Origin: Cladosporium sp. IMV 00045
Lineage: Eukaryota; Ascomycota; Dothideomycetes; Cladosporiales; Cladosporiaceae
DNA: 64,000 nt
NCBI GenBank assembly: GCA_001931905.2
Contig: MSJI02000196.1
Coordinates: 1-64,000, forward strand
Direction: 5' to 3'
Shown: positions 10,712-21,254 of the stretch, one piece after another
Position numbering within the stretch: position 1 is the stretch's first letter
How the letters are laid out: each line of letters begins with the position of its first letter
Notes under the pieces: generated by a model
Told to the model about the DNA's origin: nothing
Database searches by the model: none
The model's input: only the letters and a program-made list of their open reading frames with translations
Program-made: the position numbers and the translations under genes

Positions 10712-12078
10712 GCTGGTGTCGTGTCAGTGGGAAAAGGGTGAGGTGATCAAACTAGCAGCGAGTTGAGTGGGGCTTCAAAGGAAGCTGCTCAAGATTGCAA
10801 GGAAAGAGCGGCGCAGTGCCAAGCTTCACGTGAAAGTGAAGTGGACTGTGAATGTGAAAGCCTGGCTGGATGAGACAATCTCGACTTCTTGCGCGATGGT
10901 GCTAGACAAAACCGACCGGTGAAAATCCAAGGAAACCCTTCTCACCTGACTTGCAGCTCGGAGACGTGTTGCTTCTGGTATTTGAATAATTTTATGTATG
11001 AGAAAGTGAAGGCTCAGGATCAGTGAATGTGCCAGGAGGAATGGGAAGAGGAAGCCAGGGAAACCATCGAGGGGCGCCCTTTTATGTTGGTGGCCTGGCG
11101 TAGGAAGGCCAACGACTTTACGACTGATTTGTGAATAGCTTCGATCAATGCAAATGTCCGCCATCTTCGCACTCGTCCAAGCTTGATACCTGCTCACAAT
11201 TCTTCACGCCAAGTGCAGCTGTTCCTAGGACGAAGTCAACCAGCAGATTGAGATGAGATGTGAAGTGGTGTGTTCGGAGCACCGAGGACAGGGATTGACG
11301 TCTATTGCGTGACTTGCGCGGAAGGCTGAAACAAACGAGAGATAAGACGCTGGACGTGTCCTAAACGATGTTCTCTATGTTCATGAGGGCCGATGCCGTG
11401 ACTTGACGGTGAACGGATAGGGGCAAGATTATCTTTAAGGCCTGTGCAACACGACATCGATGAAATATCAAGCGCCATTGGTTGACTTACAAACGATTGT
11501 CAATGCAGGAGACCTGTGCAATTCGGCGGAACATGATGGGCGTTTGCCTCACAGGTCTTCACAGGGCTTGACAAGTGATGAGGAGGGCAAATGAAGCTCG
11601 TGACATGCACATTTGACCGATGCTGCTTGATTTTCTGATCAGAACCGAGGTCATCGCCTCGATTTTGGCTTGCTGAAGGGCGTCCAGTGTGTACAATATC
11701 TTTATACATGTGTGAAGAGACGATGAAGTGAAGTGTGAAGTGAGCGGAGGAGTCGTGGGAGTCTGTGAATGCGGGGCGTGATGATCGCAGCTGGCCCAGA
11801 TCGCAGGTTGGACCCTGGTCGTTACACTCGAGGGGGAAGGTGAGCTGCGCGTCGTCAAGACAGGTTGCACTGCCTGTATATACATCCTGTCCTTTCATGC
11901 CATCCACCTAATAAGAAACGACCGATTATTTGTGAGTTGCCAAAAAGCCGAAGCTGCACATTCAAATCTGACAATCAAGCATAGTCTCTACTCGACCGTC
12001 TTCACCCCTCGAATCGAGTCCACGTATACCGCATCGACATCCCACCTCTTCCGAGCGGGACAGCTTCACAAACGAAAT
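10712..12078. other. divergent intergenic region (dynamin-like / GMPPA)
   Basis: 1.37 kb between two start codons pointing apart, so it holds two promoters. I found no convincing ORF, RNA gene or repeat. Frames at 10826-11197 and 11500-11907 have no recognisable domain and sit in promoter sequence. Confidence 0.55.
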
Positions 12079-13600
12079 ATGGCGAGTCTACAGGTTCCCG
12101 TGCGTGGCGCAAGAGGCGGTGCGCCCGTCACCAAGGCTGTCATTCTGGTATGAAAGATATGGAATGGAACAAAACAAAAAGACACTTGGCTGAAGTGAGC
12201 AGGTTGGCGGACCATCAAGAGGAACCCGCTTCCGTCCTCTCTCCCTCGATCTCCCAAAGGTATGAAAGCCTTCGACAAACGCCAAACTCTGCCGGGATAC
12301 ACATCGATTAACATATATCAGCCCCTCTTTGAAGTCGCTGGTCACCCCATCATCTCACACTGCTTCGCCGCGATCACTAAGCTCCCTGAGATCCGCGAGG
12401 TCTTCATTGTTGGTTACTACGATGAAGCTGTCTTCCGCGACTTCATTAAGGACTGCGCACGCACACACCCGCAAATCTCCATGAAATATCTTCGGGAATA
12501 CCAGGCTCTGGGAACTGCCGGTGGCCTTTACCACTTCCGCGATGCTATCCTCAAGGGCCGCCCCGACCGTTTCTTCGTTCTCAACGCCGACGTATGCTGC
12601 TCTTTCCCCTTGGAGCAGATGTTGCGCCTCTTCGAAGAGAAGGATGGCGAGGCGGTCATTCTCGGAACTCGCGTGCCCAACGATGCGGCCACCAACTTTG
12701 GCTGCATCGTCAGCGACACCCACAGCAAGCGCGTTCTGCATTACGTCGAAAAGCCCGAATCTCACATCTCCAACCTGATCAACTGCGGCGTATACCTCTT
12801 CGCCACCGAGGCCATCTTCCCCAGCATCAAGTCTGCGATTAAGCGTCGCGCCGATCGCCCACGTCTGGTCTCATACCCCTCTTCCGATGCCCTTGACGCT
12901 GCCTACCTCCCCCGCTCAGCCGCAGACGAGGACGATGATGGCGAGAAGACCGAGGTGGTTCGTCTGGAGCAGGACATCCTCTCGGACCTCGCCGATAGCC
13001 GCCAGTTCTACGTCCTCGAGACCAAGGATTTCTGGCGTCAGATCAAGACTGCCGGTTCCGCCGTGCCCGCCAACGCCCTGTACCTGATGAAAGCCTTCCA
13101 AGCCCAGAGCGAGGAACTCGCAAAGCCCTCCGCCACCATCCTGCCCCCCGTCTTCATCCACCCCACAGCACAAGTCGACCCAACCGCAAAACTAGGCCCC
13201 AACGTCTCCGTCGGCCCACGCGCCGTGATCGGCGCCGGTGCTCGCATCAAGGAAGCCATCGTCCTCGAGGACGCTGAGGTCAAGCATGACGCCTGCGTGC
13301 TTTACGCCATCATCGGCTGGAGCAGCCGTGTTGGCGCGTGGGCGCGTGTGGAAGGCACTCCAACACCTGTGCGCGAACTCAGCACCAGCGTGGTCAAGAA
13401 CGGAGTCAAGGTGCAGAGTATTACGATTCTCGGCAAGGAGTGTGTCGTGGCGGACGAAGTAAGGGTGCAGAACTGCGTTTGCTTGCCTTTCAAGGAGCTC
13501 AAGAGGGTGAGTACATCCCCAAGTCCCATCGTAACTTTTATGGAAGGAAGATCGCTGACTTTTGATAAACCAGGACGTGCAAAACGAAATTATCATGTAA
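12079..13600 (+). CDS. gmppa: mannose-1-phosphate guanylyltransferase, alpha-type (GMPPA-like)
   Basis: Four exons: 12079-12147, 12203-12259, 12322-13506 and 13574-13600; introns of 55, 62 and 67 bp, all GT..AG. Product 445 aa. The splices rebuild AVILVGGPSRGTRFRPLSL, then DLPK|PLFEVAGHP, and the tiny last exon adds DVQNEIIM to the conserved LPFKELKR end, matching the family's C-terminus. The N-terminal nucleotidyltransferase domain (about 18-250) carries the G-G-x-x-x-G-T-R-F-R-P-L loop; the C-terminal part is a left-handed beta-helix (hexapeptide repeats such as PTAQVDPTAKLGPNVSVGP). The family makes, or as the alpha subunit regulates, GDP-mannose synthesis for glycosylation and cell-wall mannan. 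The alpha assignment rests on the VGGPSRGTRFRPLS loop. Confidence 0.9.
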
Positions 13601-13958
13601 AAGCCGCCAGGCCCCAACATCAAAAAGCAAACAACCCCTGCATGCGCATATGCCCAGCACTAGCAGCGCTTGATTATATATCCACAAGACTACTTCAGCA
13701 TTGTTCATCCCCCTTCACGCATGCAGCAGGCCTTCTTCTTCTTCTTCTTCTTCTTCTTCTCTTTCCTGTCTCTGGCGTTTTAATGATAGAAAATGTCCAC
13801 TCCGAGCAAACACTGAATTTACCAGGCATAGCCTTCGAAAATGCCTTCGTATTTCTGTTTCTTCTAGCTTCTTCGTTTGTCTGAGAGCACGACTTGCCGC
13901 TGTACTAATCACTTAAAAAAAACTTCAAGGTCATCTTCGGTGTTCCCAGTAATGGCTC
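13601..13958. other. 3' intergenic region with CTT microsatellite
   Basis: 358 bp following the GMPPA stop. It holds a (CTT)n run at about 13732-13760 and otherwise A/T-rich 3' sequence. It leads directly into the 65-bp element array. Confidence 0.6.
13732..13760. repeat. (CTT)n microsatellite
   Basis: About nine to ten uninterrupted CTT units just downstream of the GMPPA gene. Confidence 0.9.
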
Positions 13959-15623
13959 CTCGAGTCGAACGTATAAATGGCTCGTATACACCAGCCACTA
14001 ATAAATTGCCATCGACTCGAGTCTTCCATACTATAGGTTAAGACACCTTGACTGCCTGCCTTCTCACATGTTCGATTAAGGGTTTCTCGAGTCTGTTATG
14101 TAATTGGCCTGGCTACGTCTGCCGCTAGTAGATTGCCATCGACTCGAGTCTTCCATACGACAGGACAAGGCGATCCAAGTGCCATGACTACAAACAAGTG
14201 CATGTACCTTTTTTCGATGCTCGCATCGCGCTCTGGTCGAGTCAGATACCAGATACGTGATTCGCTCCTATCGACCCGGCGCTAGTAAATCGTCAACGAC
14301 TCGAGTCTTTCATGCGATAGGTCAAGACACCTTAACTACATAATCCCATACTGAGATTTGGGGGTTTTCGAGTCTGATACAGCATTCGCTCGGAGTCGTC
14401 CGCCGCTAGTAAATTGCCAGAGCGACTCGAGTCCGCCAAATGGAATCCCTACCTCACCTTACTTTGACTCTCTTGCCATACTTTTGATTGCTCGTATCGA
14501 TGCTCCTCGAGTCTGATGCGTGTTTGGCTCGGACTCTTCCGCCGCTAGTAAATTGTCAACGACTCGAGTCTGATATACGATAGGTTCAGGTGTACCTAGA
14601 CGATTGTTCACGTGCGACTGAACGCATCGCGGTCTACTCGAGTCTGATGAACGATTTGCTTGGAACCGTCCGCCGCTAGTTAATTGCCAAAGACTCGAGT
14701 CTGCCGTACGGAATCCCTAGCTGAGATATTTCACCTCACCTTACTTTGACTCTCTTGCCATATCCTTGATGCTCATGTGGACCATTCGAGTCTGATGGTC
14801 AATTGGCTCGAACGTTACCGCTGCTAACAAATTGCCAAAGACTCGAGTCTGCGGTACGGAATCCTTAGCTGAGGTATTTCACCTCACCTTACTCTAACGC
14901 TCTTGCCATCTTCTTAGTGCTTACTTCGATGTTCTTCGAGTCTGATATGCAATTGGCTCGTATATACCCGCCGCTAGTAAATCGCCAGCGACTCGAGTCT
15001 TTGTTAGATATAGGTACCTACGAAATCCCTAGATATATGTAAGTGTTAAAAACTACTAGCTGCTACGAATAAGGACGCCATAGGTAGGGACTTGAATACG
15101 TCTCAGCATTGGATTAACTACCTTGACTATTCCCGATGTTCATACTGTTGCTCTTCGAGTCTGATATGTAATTGGCTTGGGATCATCCGTAGCTAGTGGA
15201 ATGTCAAGGACTCGAGTTTCCTCTCTCAGGTACCTCACTTCACCTCATCTTAAGTACCTCATTCTCAGTGCTCACGTCGAAGGCGACTCGAGTCTGCTCT
15301 GTAGTTGGCTCGGAGTCAACCGCCGCTAGTAGATTGCCAGCGACTCGAGTCTGTACTCGAGTCTGTACATTGTTGTACTCGAGTCTGCTCTGCCTTAAGT
15401 ACAGGTAAGGTAGGTATCGTTGGAACTCTCACGTTGCGAGCTCCGCGGTTATGAGATGTGATTGGCGCGCTTAACCCCGCCGCTAGTAGATTGTCAAAGA
15501 TCCGACAGTTTTACATCGGACTCCGTAAGGTATTGTGTTCTCGATGCTAACAGAGGTTCTCGAGTCTGATATATGATTGGCTCGGCGTCCTCCGCCGCTA
15601 GTAAATTGTCAGCGACTCGAGTC
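13959..15623. repeat. array of twelve 65-bp palindrome-bounded elements
   Basis: Each element opens with (C/T)TCGAGTCTGAT and closes with the 10-bp palindrome GACTCGAGTC, so its ends form an inverted repeat. The middle contains ATTGGCTCGG and GCCGCTAGTAAATTGCCA. Copies by position: 13959-14023, 14086-14150, 14236-14307, 14367-14433, 14506-14570, 14637-14701, 14785-14849, 14935-14999, 15154-15218, 15287-15351, a degenerate one near 15440-15505, and 15559-15623. Nine of twelve are exactly 65 bp. Start-to-start spacing is mostly 127-150 bp. Spacers are less conserved but some share blocks (for example GGAATCCCTAGCTGAG followed by CACCTCACCTTAC after the copies ending at 14701 and 14849). Four copies contain CGG-N6-CCG and six contain an inverted CCAAT box. 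No protein is encoded. Confidence 0.9.
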
Positions 15624-16193
15624 GAAGGGCAGAAGTCTACGGACACTTCATGTTGATCTTGATGAGGTGATGTAAGGTGTGAGTCGCTGGTTCATACATG
15701 TATGGATCTAGAGAATGATGAGATGCACACTGCTTGAGTTTGTAGATCGATTGAATCGCTGGAAATTCCTCGATAGACTGGGAGAAGAGCTCTTCGTCTT
15801 GTTTGAAGACGAGTGGCAGATGTGACACATACGATGTTAATCCTTGACGGTGTACCTCGTCGGATTGCGTCCTTTCTTTATGGATTGAGACTATGCGTTT
15901 TTGGTAAGGCAGTGTTTGGAGTGTATGTGGCAACGGTTGATGCAACAACCTTGAAGACTCATGGCAATAAGTGGAAACGAGGCCATGCATATTGGGCTGG
16001 AAACGAAGCGTGAAACTCTGACCGCAAGCTCTGCTAGGTAGTTATACACTTTTTGTTCGTTGATTCTCTTCTCGTGCTCGCTTTCGACGTCTAAACTATT
16101 CTCTATGATGGCGATAAGCGCCATGCCGACATGAAACCCATGCTTTGCATCACATTAGATGATTCCTACGATCTAATCATACTCGGCTGCTCT
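15624..16193. other. intergenic region downstream of rpn7
   Basis: About 0.57 kb between the element array and the stop of rpn7. Apart from the doubtful 117-codon frame, I see nothing in it. Confidence 0.5.
15637..15990 (-). CDS. small open reading frame of unknown meaning
   Basis: 117 codons from ATG 15990 to TAG 15637. I recognise no domain, signal peptide or membrane segment. It begins next to the last 65-bp element and ends 3' of the Rpn7 gene. It may be chance or a fragment of a decayed gene; listed only because it fills an otherwise empty stretch. Confidence 0.15.
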   Translation of the reverse strand: MHGLVSTYCHESSRLLHQPLPHTLQTLPYQKRIVSIHKERTQSDEVHRQGLTSYVSHLPLVFKQDEELFSQSIEEFPAIQSIYKLKQCASHHSLDPYMYEPATHTLHHLIKINMKCP

Positions 16194-17787
16194 CTAGCTA
16201 CGCTCGCTACCGCGCAGACGGACGACCTGGCCGTACTTCTGCAGCTTAGTGATGAGCTGATCGCCCTGCTTGACGACGTCGTTGTACCTGAAAAGAGATA
16301 TTGTCAACATTGAAACGACGATAGGGAGCGAAAAAGGTAACAACTCACTGCTTATTCTTATCATCCGGCCTCTGCGTCTCAATAACGCCCTTGACGCGGT
16401 CAATAGTGCAAGGCAGCCTCTGGCTAGCAATGAAAGGCGCGAGGTCCTTGTCCAGCCAAGCAACGCTGACGCCGAAGGAGCCAGCCATGCTCTCCAGGCC
16501 GACGACCTTGTAGCTCTGCAGGAGCTGGGCGTAGGCACGCAGCCGCATCTCGCGCACGAACCAGTTCTTGTGCTCGTACAGGTAGCGGTCCTGGGAGAGG
16601 AAGTTGGTCTCGACGGCCGCCAGGGAGGTGAAGAAGGAGCTGTAGTTGCCGGCGTAGAGCGAGGAGACCATCGTCGCCAGAGGGCTGAAGTCGATCTCGG
16701 GCTCGGCGTCGGGCTGCGAGCCGGAGCCGAGCGTGGTGAGGTTGACGACCGTGGGCTTGGGGTTGGTGGTGGAGGACTTCTTGGCGTCGGAGTCGGTCTC
16801 CATGCTGTCGTCTGCTCCCTGACCGGCGGATGGCGCACCGCCAAGTGCGGAGAGGCGGTCGTCGCTCGATGCTGCCCCAAAGACGGCGCGGATCTCAGGC
16901 GCGTCTACAACCTTGGATTTGAAATCGCGGCGCGGCAGCGCTACCGCACCGGCCAGGGTGGCGTACACGACAAGAGAGCTGTAAGGGCAAAGTTCGGTGG
17001 AGGTGAAGGTTGAGAGAGAGTTGAGGAGTGGCGCCGCAGCCAGGCTGTGTGAGCGGATGGTAAGCAGGTGCAAGCCGGTGTAGGCCTTCAGTCTGTTGCG
17101 GCGATCCCAGTCACCACCAGACTCGACCAGCTGCTGTGCACGGTCGATGTTCTTCTTGACAAGCAGCTTGTCGTCGAAGAACATTCCTATTCTGATGATG
17201 GCGAGAACGATGTCGATCTTGGTGCCCAGAATGCTCGTCTTCTCAAACAGCTTCTCGAACTCTTCCAGCGACTTGTCTTTATCGCCGACCTTCGCATAGA
17301 ACTCCGCGCGCTTGCCCTGTGCAGTAGCAACCTCGGTGTCGCCAGCATTCTCCACCGCATCATCCTCCTCCTTCTGAATCGCCTCCAGCTCTTTCTCGTT
17401 GTCGGCCTTCAACTCGTTATAGAACGCCTCGTCCCAGGGCAGATCGACGCTCTTGTCAGTCTTGCCGCCCAGCACACCAACAATCGATGGAGCATTGATA
17501 CTGCTTGTCCGCCTTAGGAGGTTGTAGGGTGATGGCGAGCCAGTGTTTGTGTTTGCGCGGGAGATTGAAGGTGATAACGAGCCGCCCTCGCCGGACGCAT
17601 TCAGCTTGCCGGTCTGAGGATGTGCCAGGTGGGCGTAGAGGGGCGCCATCTTGTGTTCGCGAATAGCATCTTGGAGAGTCTTCAATGACGTCTGCTTGGT
17701 TGCTGTGTCTGTGGTGGGAGAGGCGAGGCCGAACACCGACTGCGCGAGCGGGAGGATTGGGTATTTCAGGTATTGTGGTTCACCCAT
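16194..17787 (-). CDS. rpn7: 26S proteasome regulatory subunit Rpn7 (PSMD6)
   Basis: Two exons, 16349-17787 and 16194-16287, with a 61 bp intron (GTGAGT..CAG). Product 510 aa. The splice turns DDKNKQ into DDKNKQ-YNDVVKQGDQLITKLQKYGQ, the conserved C-terminus of the family. The protein is a lid subunit of the 19S regulatory particle. The N-terminal part (MGEPQYLKYPILPLAQSVF...) is followed by a TPR-like helical region with NKRAEFYAKVGD-type repeats and a C-terminal PCI domain (roughly 330-490). It is longer than typical Rpn7 (about 390-430 aa in animals and yeast); the extra length sits in a Ser/Gly-rich N-terminal insert (about 60-110) and a Thr/Ser/Pro-rich insert just before the PCI domain. 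It is divergently paired with abd1. Confidence 0.93.
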
Positions 17788-18355
17788 GATGGTGAGAGTA
17801 GTCGTGGATGGGTATTATCGTGTGTGATATAAGGGTGATGGCGGGTTAGAAGGTGAGTGGGTGGAATGAGATGGGTGTTGGCAGGTAAAGAGCAGTGGTG
17901 GTGAGTGAGCAGTAGAGAGCTCGATGGAACTGAAGCCGCGTTTCCAGCATCATACCCGCCGCCGTCACTCAGATCGAGCCTCTCATAATAGCTGAGAACT
18001 GATCTGATGCGGCACTCGCCAGGCGCCTTGCGTCCCGCCGAAACCCTTTATCTCGGCTCGCCCTACCGACTGGACCTTCAATCTCCCCGAACATCGTCAT
18101 TCACGCGAGTCGCTTCTATTCAACTTCACTTCACTCGCCCATACACACACTTTCACAGGATATCGATCTTCATTCGCGAGCACGTGGACGTGCCACACGG
18201 ATTTGCTTCATTTCGTTCTTCTCTTCAACTTCACCTTCTGCCATCCACGAGCTTGTGTGTTTTGAAGAAAGACCTTTAATATCCTAAACTGTTAACGACC
18301 ACCAAATTCAAAAGCGACACACGTCCACCAAGACATCTATCGACACAATCACAAC
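17788..18355. promoter_or_regulatory. divergent promoter of rpn7 and abd1
   Basis: 568 bp between two start codons. I looked for the proteasome-gene element GGTGGCAAA and did not find it. An upstream ATG frame of 90 codons (18007-18279) precedes abd1 but has no recognisable content. Confidence 0.5.
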
Positions 18356-20077
18356 ATGCCTTCGCAAGAGCCCGAAGAGCAGCCTTGGGACAGCGGCAAC
18401 AGGCGCCAGGCAGCCAAAAGAAAGAGAGAGACACCAGCTCAGCGCCTCGCTGCGAACAAGGCAAGCAGGAGTAACACCCCCAACGCCTTCGCTCGTAGGT
18501 CACCACCGCGAAATGCGGCGCCACCACCTCAAGACGACGACGACGACGGCGATCGATCCCCTCCGCGCAAACTCAAGCGACCTGGCGCTAGAGCCACGGT
18601 CGGTCGCGAGCAAGCTGGTCAGATGCAGCGACAAGTAGAAGAGCGACAGCGCAAGGAACTCGCTGCGCGACAGACGCATGGAGCTGAATTAGTTGCGGAG
18701 CATTACAACGCTGTACCGGAGCGCGGTCGTGAGTGGAGAAGCACGGAGAGTAAGATCAAAGGATTGCGAAGTCTGAATAACTGGATTAAATCGACATTGA
18801 TTCAGAAGTTTTCGCGACCTGAAATGCCGGTCGAGCACATGACTGTTCTCGATATGGCATGCGGCAAGGGAGGAGATCTCGGCAAGTGGGAAAAGGCGCC
18901 GCAGACACCTTCACTGTACGTTGGTTGCGACATTGCCAACATTTCAATCGATCAGGCCCGATCGAGGTATGCGGAGTCTATGCGGAGGAACAACGGTCGT
19001 CACCGGAGGGCTCAGCCAATGCAGGCAGAGTTCTATGTGCAAGACACATTCGGTACATCTCTGGGAGACATTCCGATCGTTCGTCAAGTAGGCTTCGATC
19101 CGAACGCTGGGCCTGGCCCGCAGGTGATTCAGGGAAGGATGTTCAGCGGAGGGTTCGACGTGGTGAGCATGATGTTTGCTCTGCATTACAGTTTCGAAAA
19201 CGAGGCATTGGCGAGAGGCATGTTGAGAAACGTGTCTGGCGCTCTGAAGAAGGGCGGACGATTCATTGGCGTGATGCCAAATTCAAATGTGATCACTGAG
19301 AGGGTGAAGGATCTGCTGGCGAAGGAAGCGCCGTCCAAGACTCCGAATGGCAAGGGCACGCCCGCGAAGACACCGGAGGCAGGCGCAAAGCAGGACGACG
19401 AGGACGGAGACGACTGGGATCCTGAAAAGCCATCGGAGCCGCAACCAGCAGCTGACGCCAATGGAGACGACGACGATGATTGGGACCCGGAGAAGCCCAG
19501 CGAGCCTCAACCGTCTGGAAACGGTAATGCTGAAGAAGAAGACGACGACGATTGGGATCCCGAGAAACCGTCGGAGCCGATAGCCGCACCGTCGGAAGGT
19601 ATCTCGACTGCCGCACCTACCACCACGGCGGACGCAACACCGGCGCAAGACCCTTCATCTACCACTCCTGCCAGTTCTCTACCACCCCTCGAGTTTGGAA
19701 ACGACTTATACACGGTCCGTCTCCCTCGCAATCAACCTTTGGTCTCAAAGCCACTGCCGCGCGATGGTATTTTCCGTCCACCTTTCGGATGGAAGTACCA
19801 CTACAGCCTGCAGGAAGCCGTTGATGCACCGGAGTTTATTGTTCCATTTGAGGCATTCCGTGCTCTTGCCGAAGAGTACGGGCTTGAGTTGCTATACCGG
19901 AAGGGTTTTAGGGAGGTGTACGAGGACGAGAGCGAAGACCGCGAGCTGGGCATGCTAGCAGAGCGTATGGGTGTACGCAGCCGCGATCGCAGTGCACCCA
20001 ATCGCGGATGTTTGGTAGGCGACGAGGAGATGGAGGCGGCCGCGTTCTACCACGCATTCTGCTTCTACAAGACGTGA
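18356..20077 (+). CDS. abd1: mRNA cap guanine-N7 methyltransferase
   Basis: Single exon, 573 aa. It methylates the guanine of the 5' mRNA cap in the nucleus. Residues 1-120 are charged and basic. The methyltransferase fold follows: SAM motif I LDMACGKGGDLGKW (165-178), GCDIANISIDQAR (acidic end of strand 2), FDVVSMMFALHYSFE, and the C-terminal AAFYHAFCFYK typical of the family. Between the GVMPNSNVI strand and FGNDLYTVRLP there is a lineage-looking insert of about 130 residues. It holds three near-identical copies of DDWDPEKPSEP (about 352, 374 and 398), preceded by Asp/Glu runs, then a Thr/Ala/Pro-rich linker. The insert sits on the surface between fold elements and should not remove catalytic residues. 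Start chosen at the only ATG before conserved sequence. Confidence 0.93.
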   Translation: MPSQEPEEQPWDSGNRRQAAKRKRETPAQRLAANKASRSNTPNAFARRSPPRNAAPPPQDDDDDGDRSPPRKLKRPGARATVGREQAGQMQRQVEERQRKELAARQTHGAELVAEHYNAVPERGREWRSTESKIKGLRSLNNWIKSTLIQKFSRPEMPVEHMTVLDMACGKGGDLGKWEKAPQTPSLYVGCDIANISIDQARSRYAESMRRNNGRHRRAQPMQAEFYVQDTFGTSLGDIPIVRQVGFDPNAGPGPQVIQGRMFSGGFDVVSMMFALHYSFENEALARGMLRNVSGALKKGGRFIGVMPNSNVITERVKDLLAKEAPSKTPNGKGTPAKTPEAGAKQDDEDGDDWDPEKPSEPQPAADANGDDDDDWDPEKPSEPQPSGNGNAEEEDDDDWDPEKPSEPIAAPSEGISTAAPTTTADATPAQDPSSTTPASSLPPLEFGNDLYTVRLPRNQPLVSKPLPRDGIFRPPFGWKYHYSLQEAVDAPEFIVPFEAFRALAEEYGLELLYRKGFREVYEDESEDRELGMLAERMGVRSRDRSAPNRGCLVGDEEMEAAAFYHAFCFYKT

Positions 20078-21254
20078 GAACAGCATCACGCGCGGGCGGG
20101 AAGAAACCGCCCGGACCCTTCAATATATGTAGTTTTATTTTTGTAGCGATATCACAACACAATCAAATCCGACCAAGGGGCATTATGCTCGAAAGTCTAG
20201 ACGGCGCAGATCTATTCTCGGCGCCAGCCACTTGCCATCCCTGTCTCAGACCATCTCATCACTGCGAGCCGCCTCCACCGAACTTCTCTCCACCTCAGCC
20301 CATCCACTCACAACTCTGCTACCACCTCTGCACGTGCCGTTCCTCAACACGCCTGACGCGATTCTGCACTTGCGCTCGACCGACGGTATACGGGCTTATT
20401 GCGTTTCAAAAGGAGACATGGGAAGAATTGTTTGGTTGTTTTTGTGGAGAGCAGGCTCGCCGTTGAAGACGCGCGAACGGCCCAGAAAGGGAGGGATTGC
20501 TCGCGTCGCGCCTGAGTTGGAGAATGTATCTTGGTATTGACCGTGCTATTGGCATGCAAGATGCACACATGATGGAATTTCCACATGTTCACTTCGGCGA
20601 TGAGACCTGCTCAGAATAATACCAACATGACTCTTCGCTAATGCGGTACAGGTGGCTTTCAAGAATCTCCATGGCTACCAGTTGCTCTGCCCGAACTTGA
20701 CCACAAGGCAGGCTGCCAGTACAGAGATCGCGGGAGTCTCAGTCAAGTACCGGCCACGGAGACGGCATCTGCCTCCTTTCTCCTGTATCCATCGTGGTAA
20801 CAGTTCGCGCTAGGCCTATAGCAGCTCAAACGCTATAGCTGAGCGCTGCTATATAGCGACAACGTCGGCTGGCAGGTAGCCTGAGGCAAGAGCACGCACC
20901 ACAGAGAAGACTCTCACCACCGTATCGCCCGTTGCATGTCTTTGATCTCCCTTCCACCGGCCAGTGATCCTCATTTCCCACCACAAAGCCACCGCCTGCG
21001 AGGAGAGGCAGGTGTTGATACCGCGTTCGCGCGACAGAGGGATAAGTACCATCTCATCTCTCTTCCTCATCGACGTTTTCCCATCTCATCTCATTCTCAC
21101 ACCAACCCCAAGACACTCGTTTCCGACAATCACCCAACTGAGCCGCTCTTTCACCCAATCAATTTCCAATCCAACGCACGACTTTGCTTACGATCAGCAA
21201 TCGTCGCATCACTCTCTCTTTCGTGACACATTTCCCCACAGATCATCCAACACA
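20078..21254. other. intergenic region, one doubtful small frame
   Basis: 1.18 kb between abd1 and the cell-wall protein. A frame around 20185-20540 in two reading frames shows short protein-like stretches (SLSQTISSLRAASTELL, then LHLRSTDGIRAYCVSKG) but lacks a clear start and I recognise no family. The last 250 bp are CT-rich and CA-rich, as expected for the promoter and 5' UTR of the strongly biased cell-wall protein gene. Confidence 0.45.

Noticed and set aside
10826..11907. Several 100-135 codon frames between the dynamin-like gene and GMPPA
   Set aside because: No domain, no conserved motif, overlapping frames on the same strand and location in a divergent promoter.
13959..15623. CRISPR-like array of repeats and spacers
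   Set aside because: The genome is eukaryotic (introns, 5S gene, fungal proteins). The repeats are 65 bp and imperfect, the spacers partly resemble each other and no cas genes are present.
18007..18279. 90-codon frame upstream of abd1
   Set aside because: It starts with ATG but is Ser/Arg/His-rich without a domain and lies in the promoter or 5' UTR of abd1; at most an upstream ORF.
20185..20540. Small gene downstream of abd1
   Set aside because: Protein-like stretches fall in two different frames, the better one lacks an ATG, and I could not find a splice that joins them convincingly.
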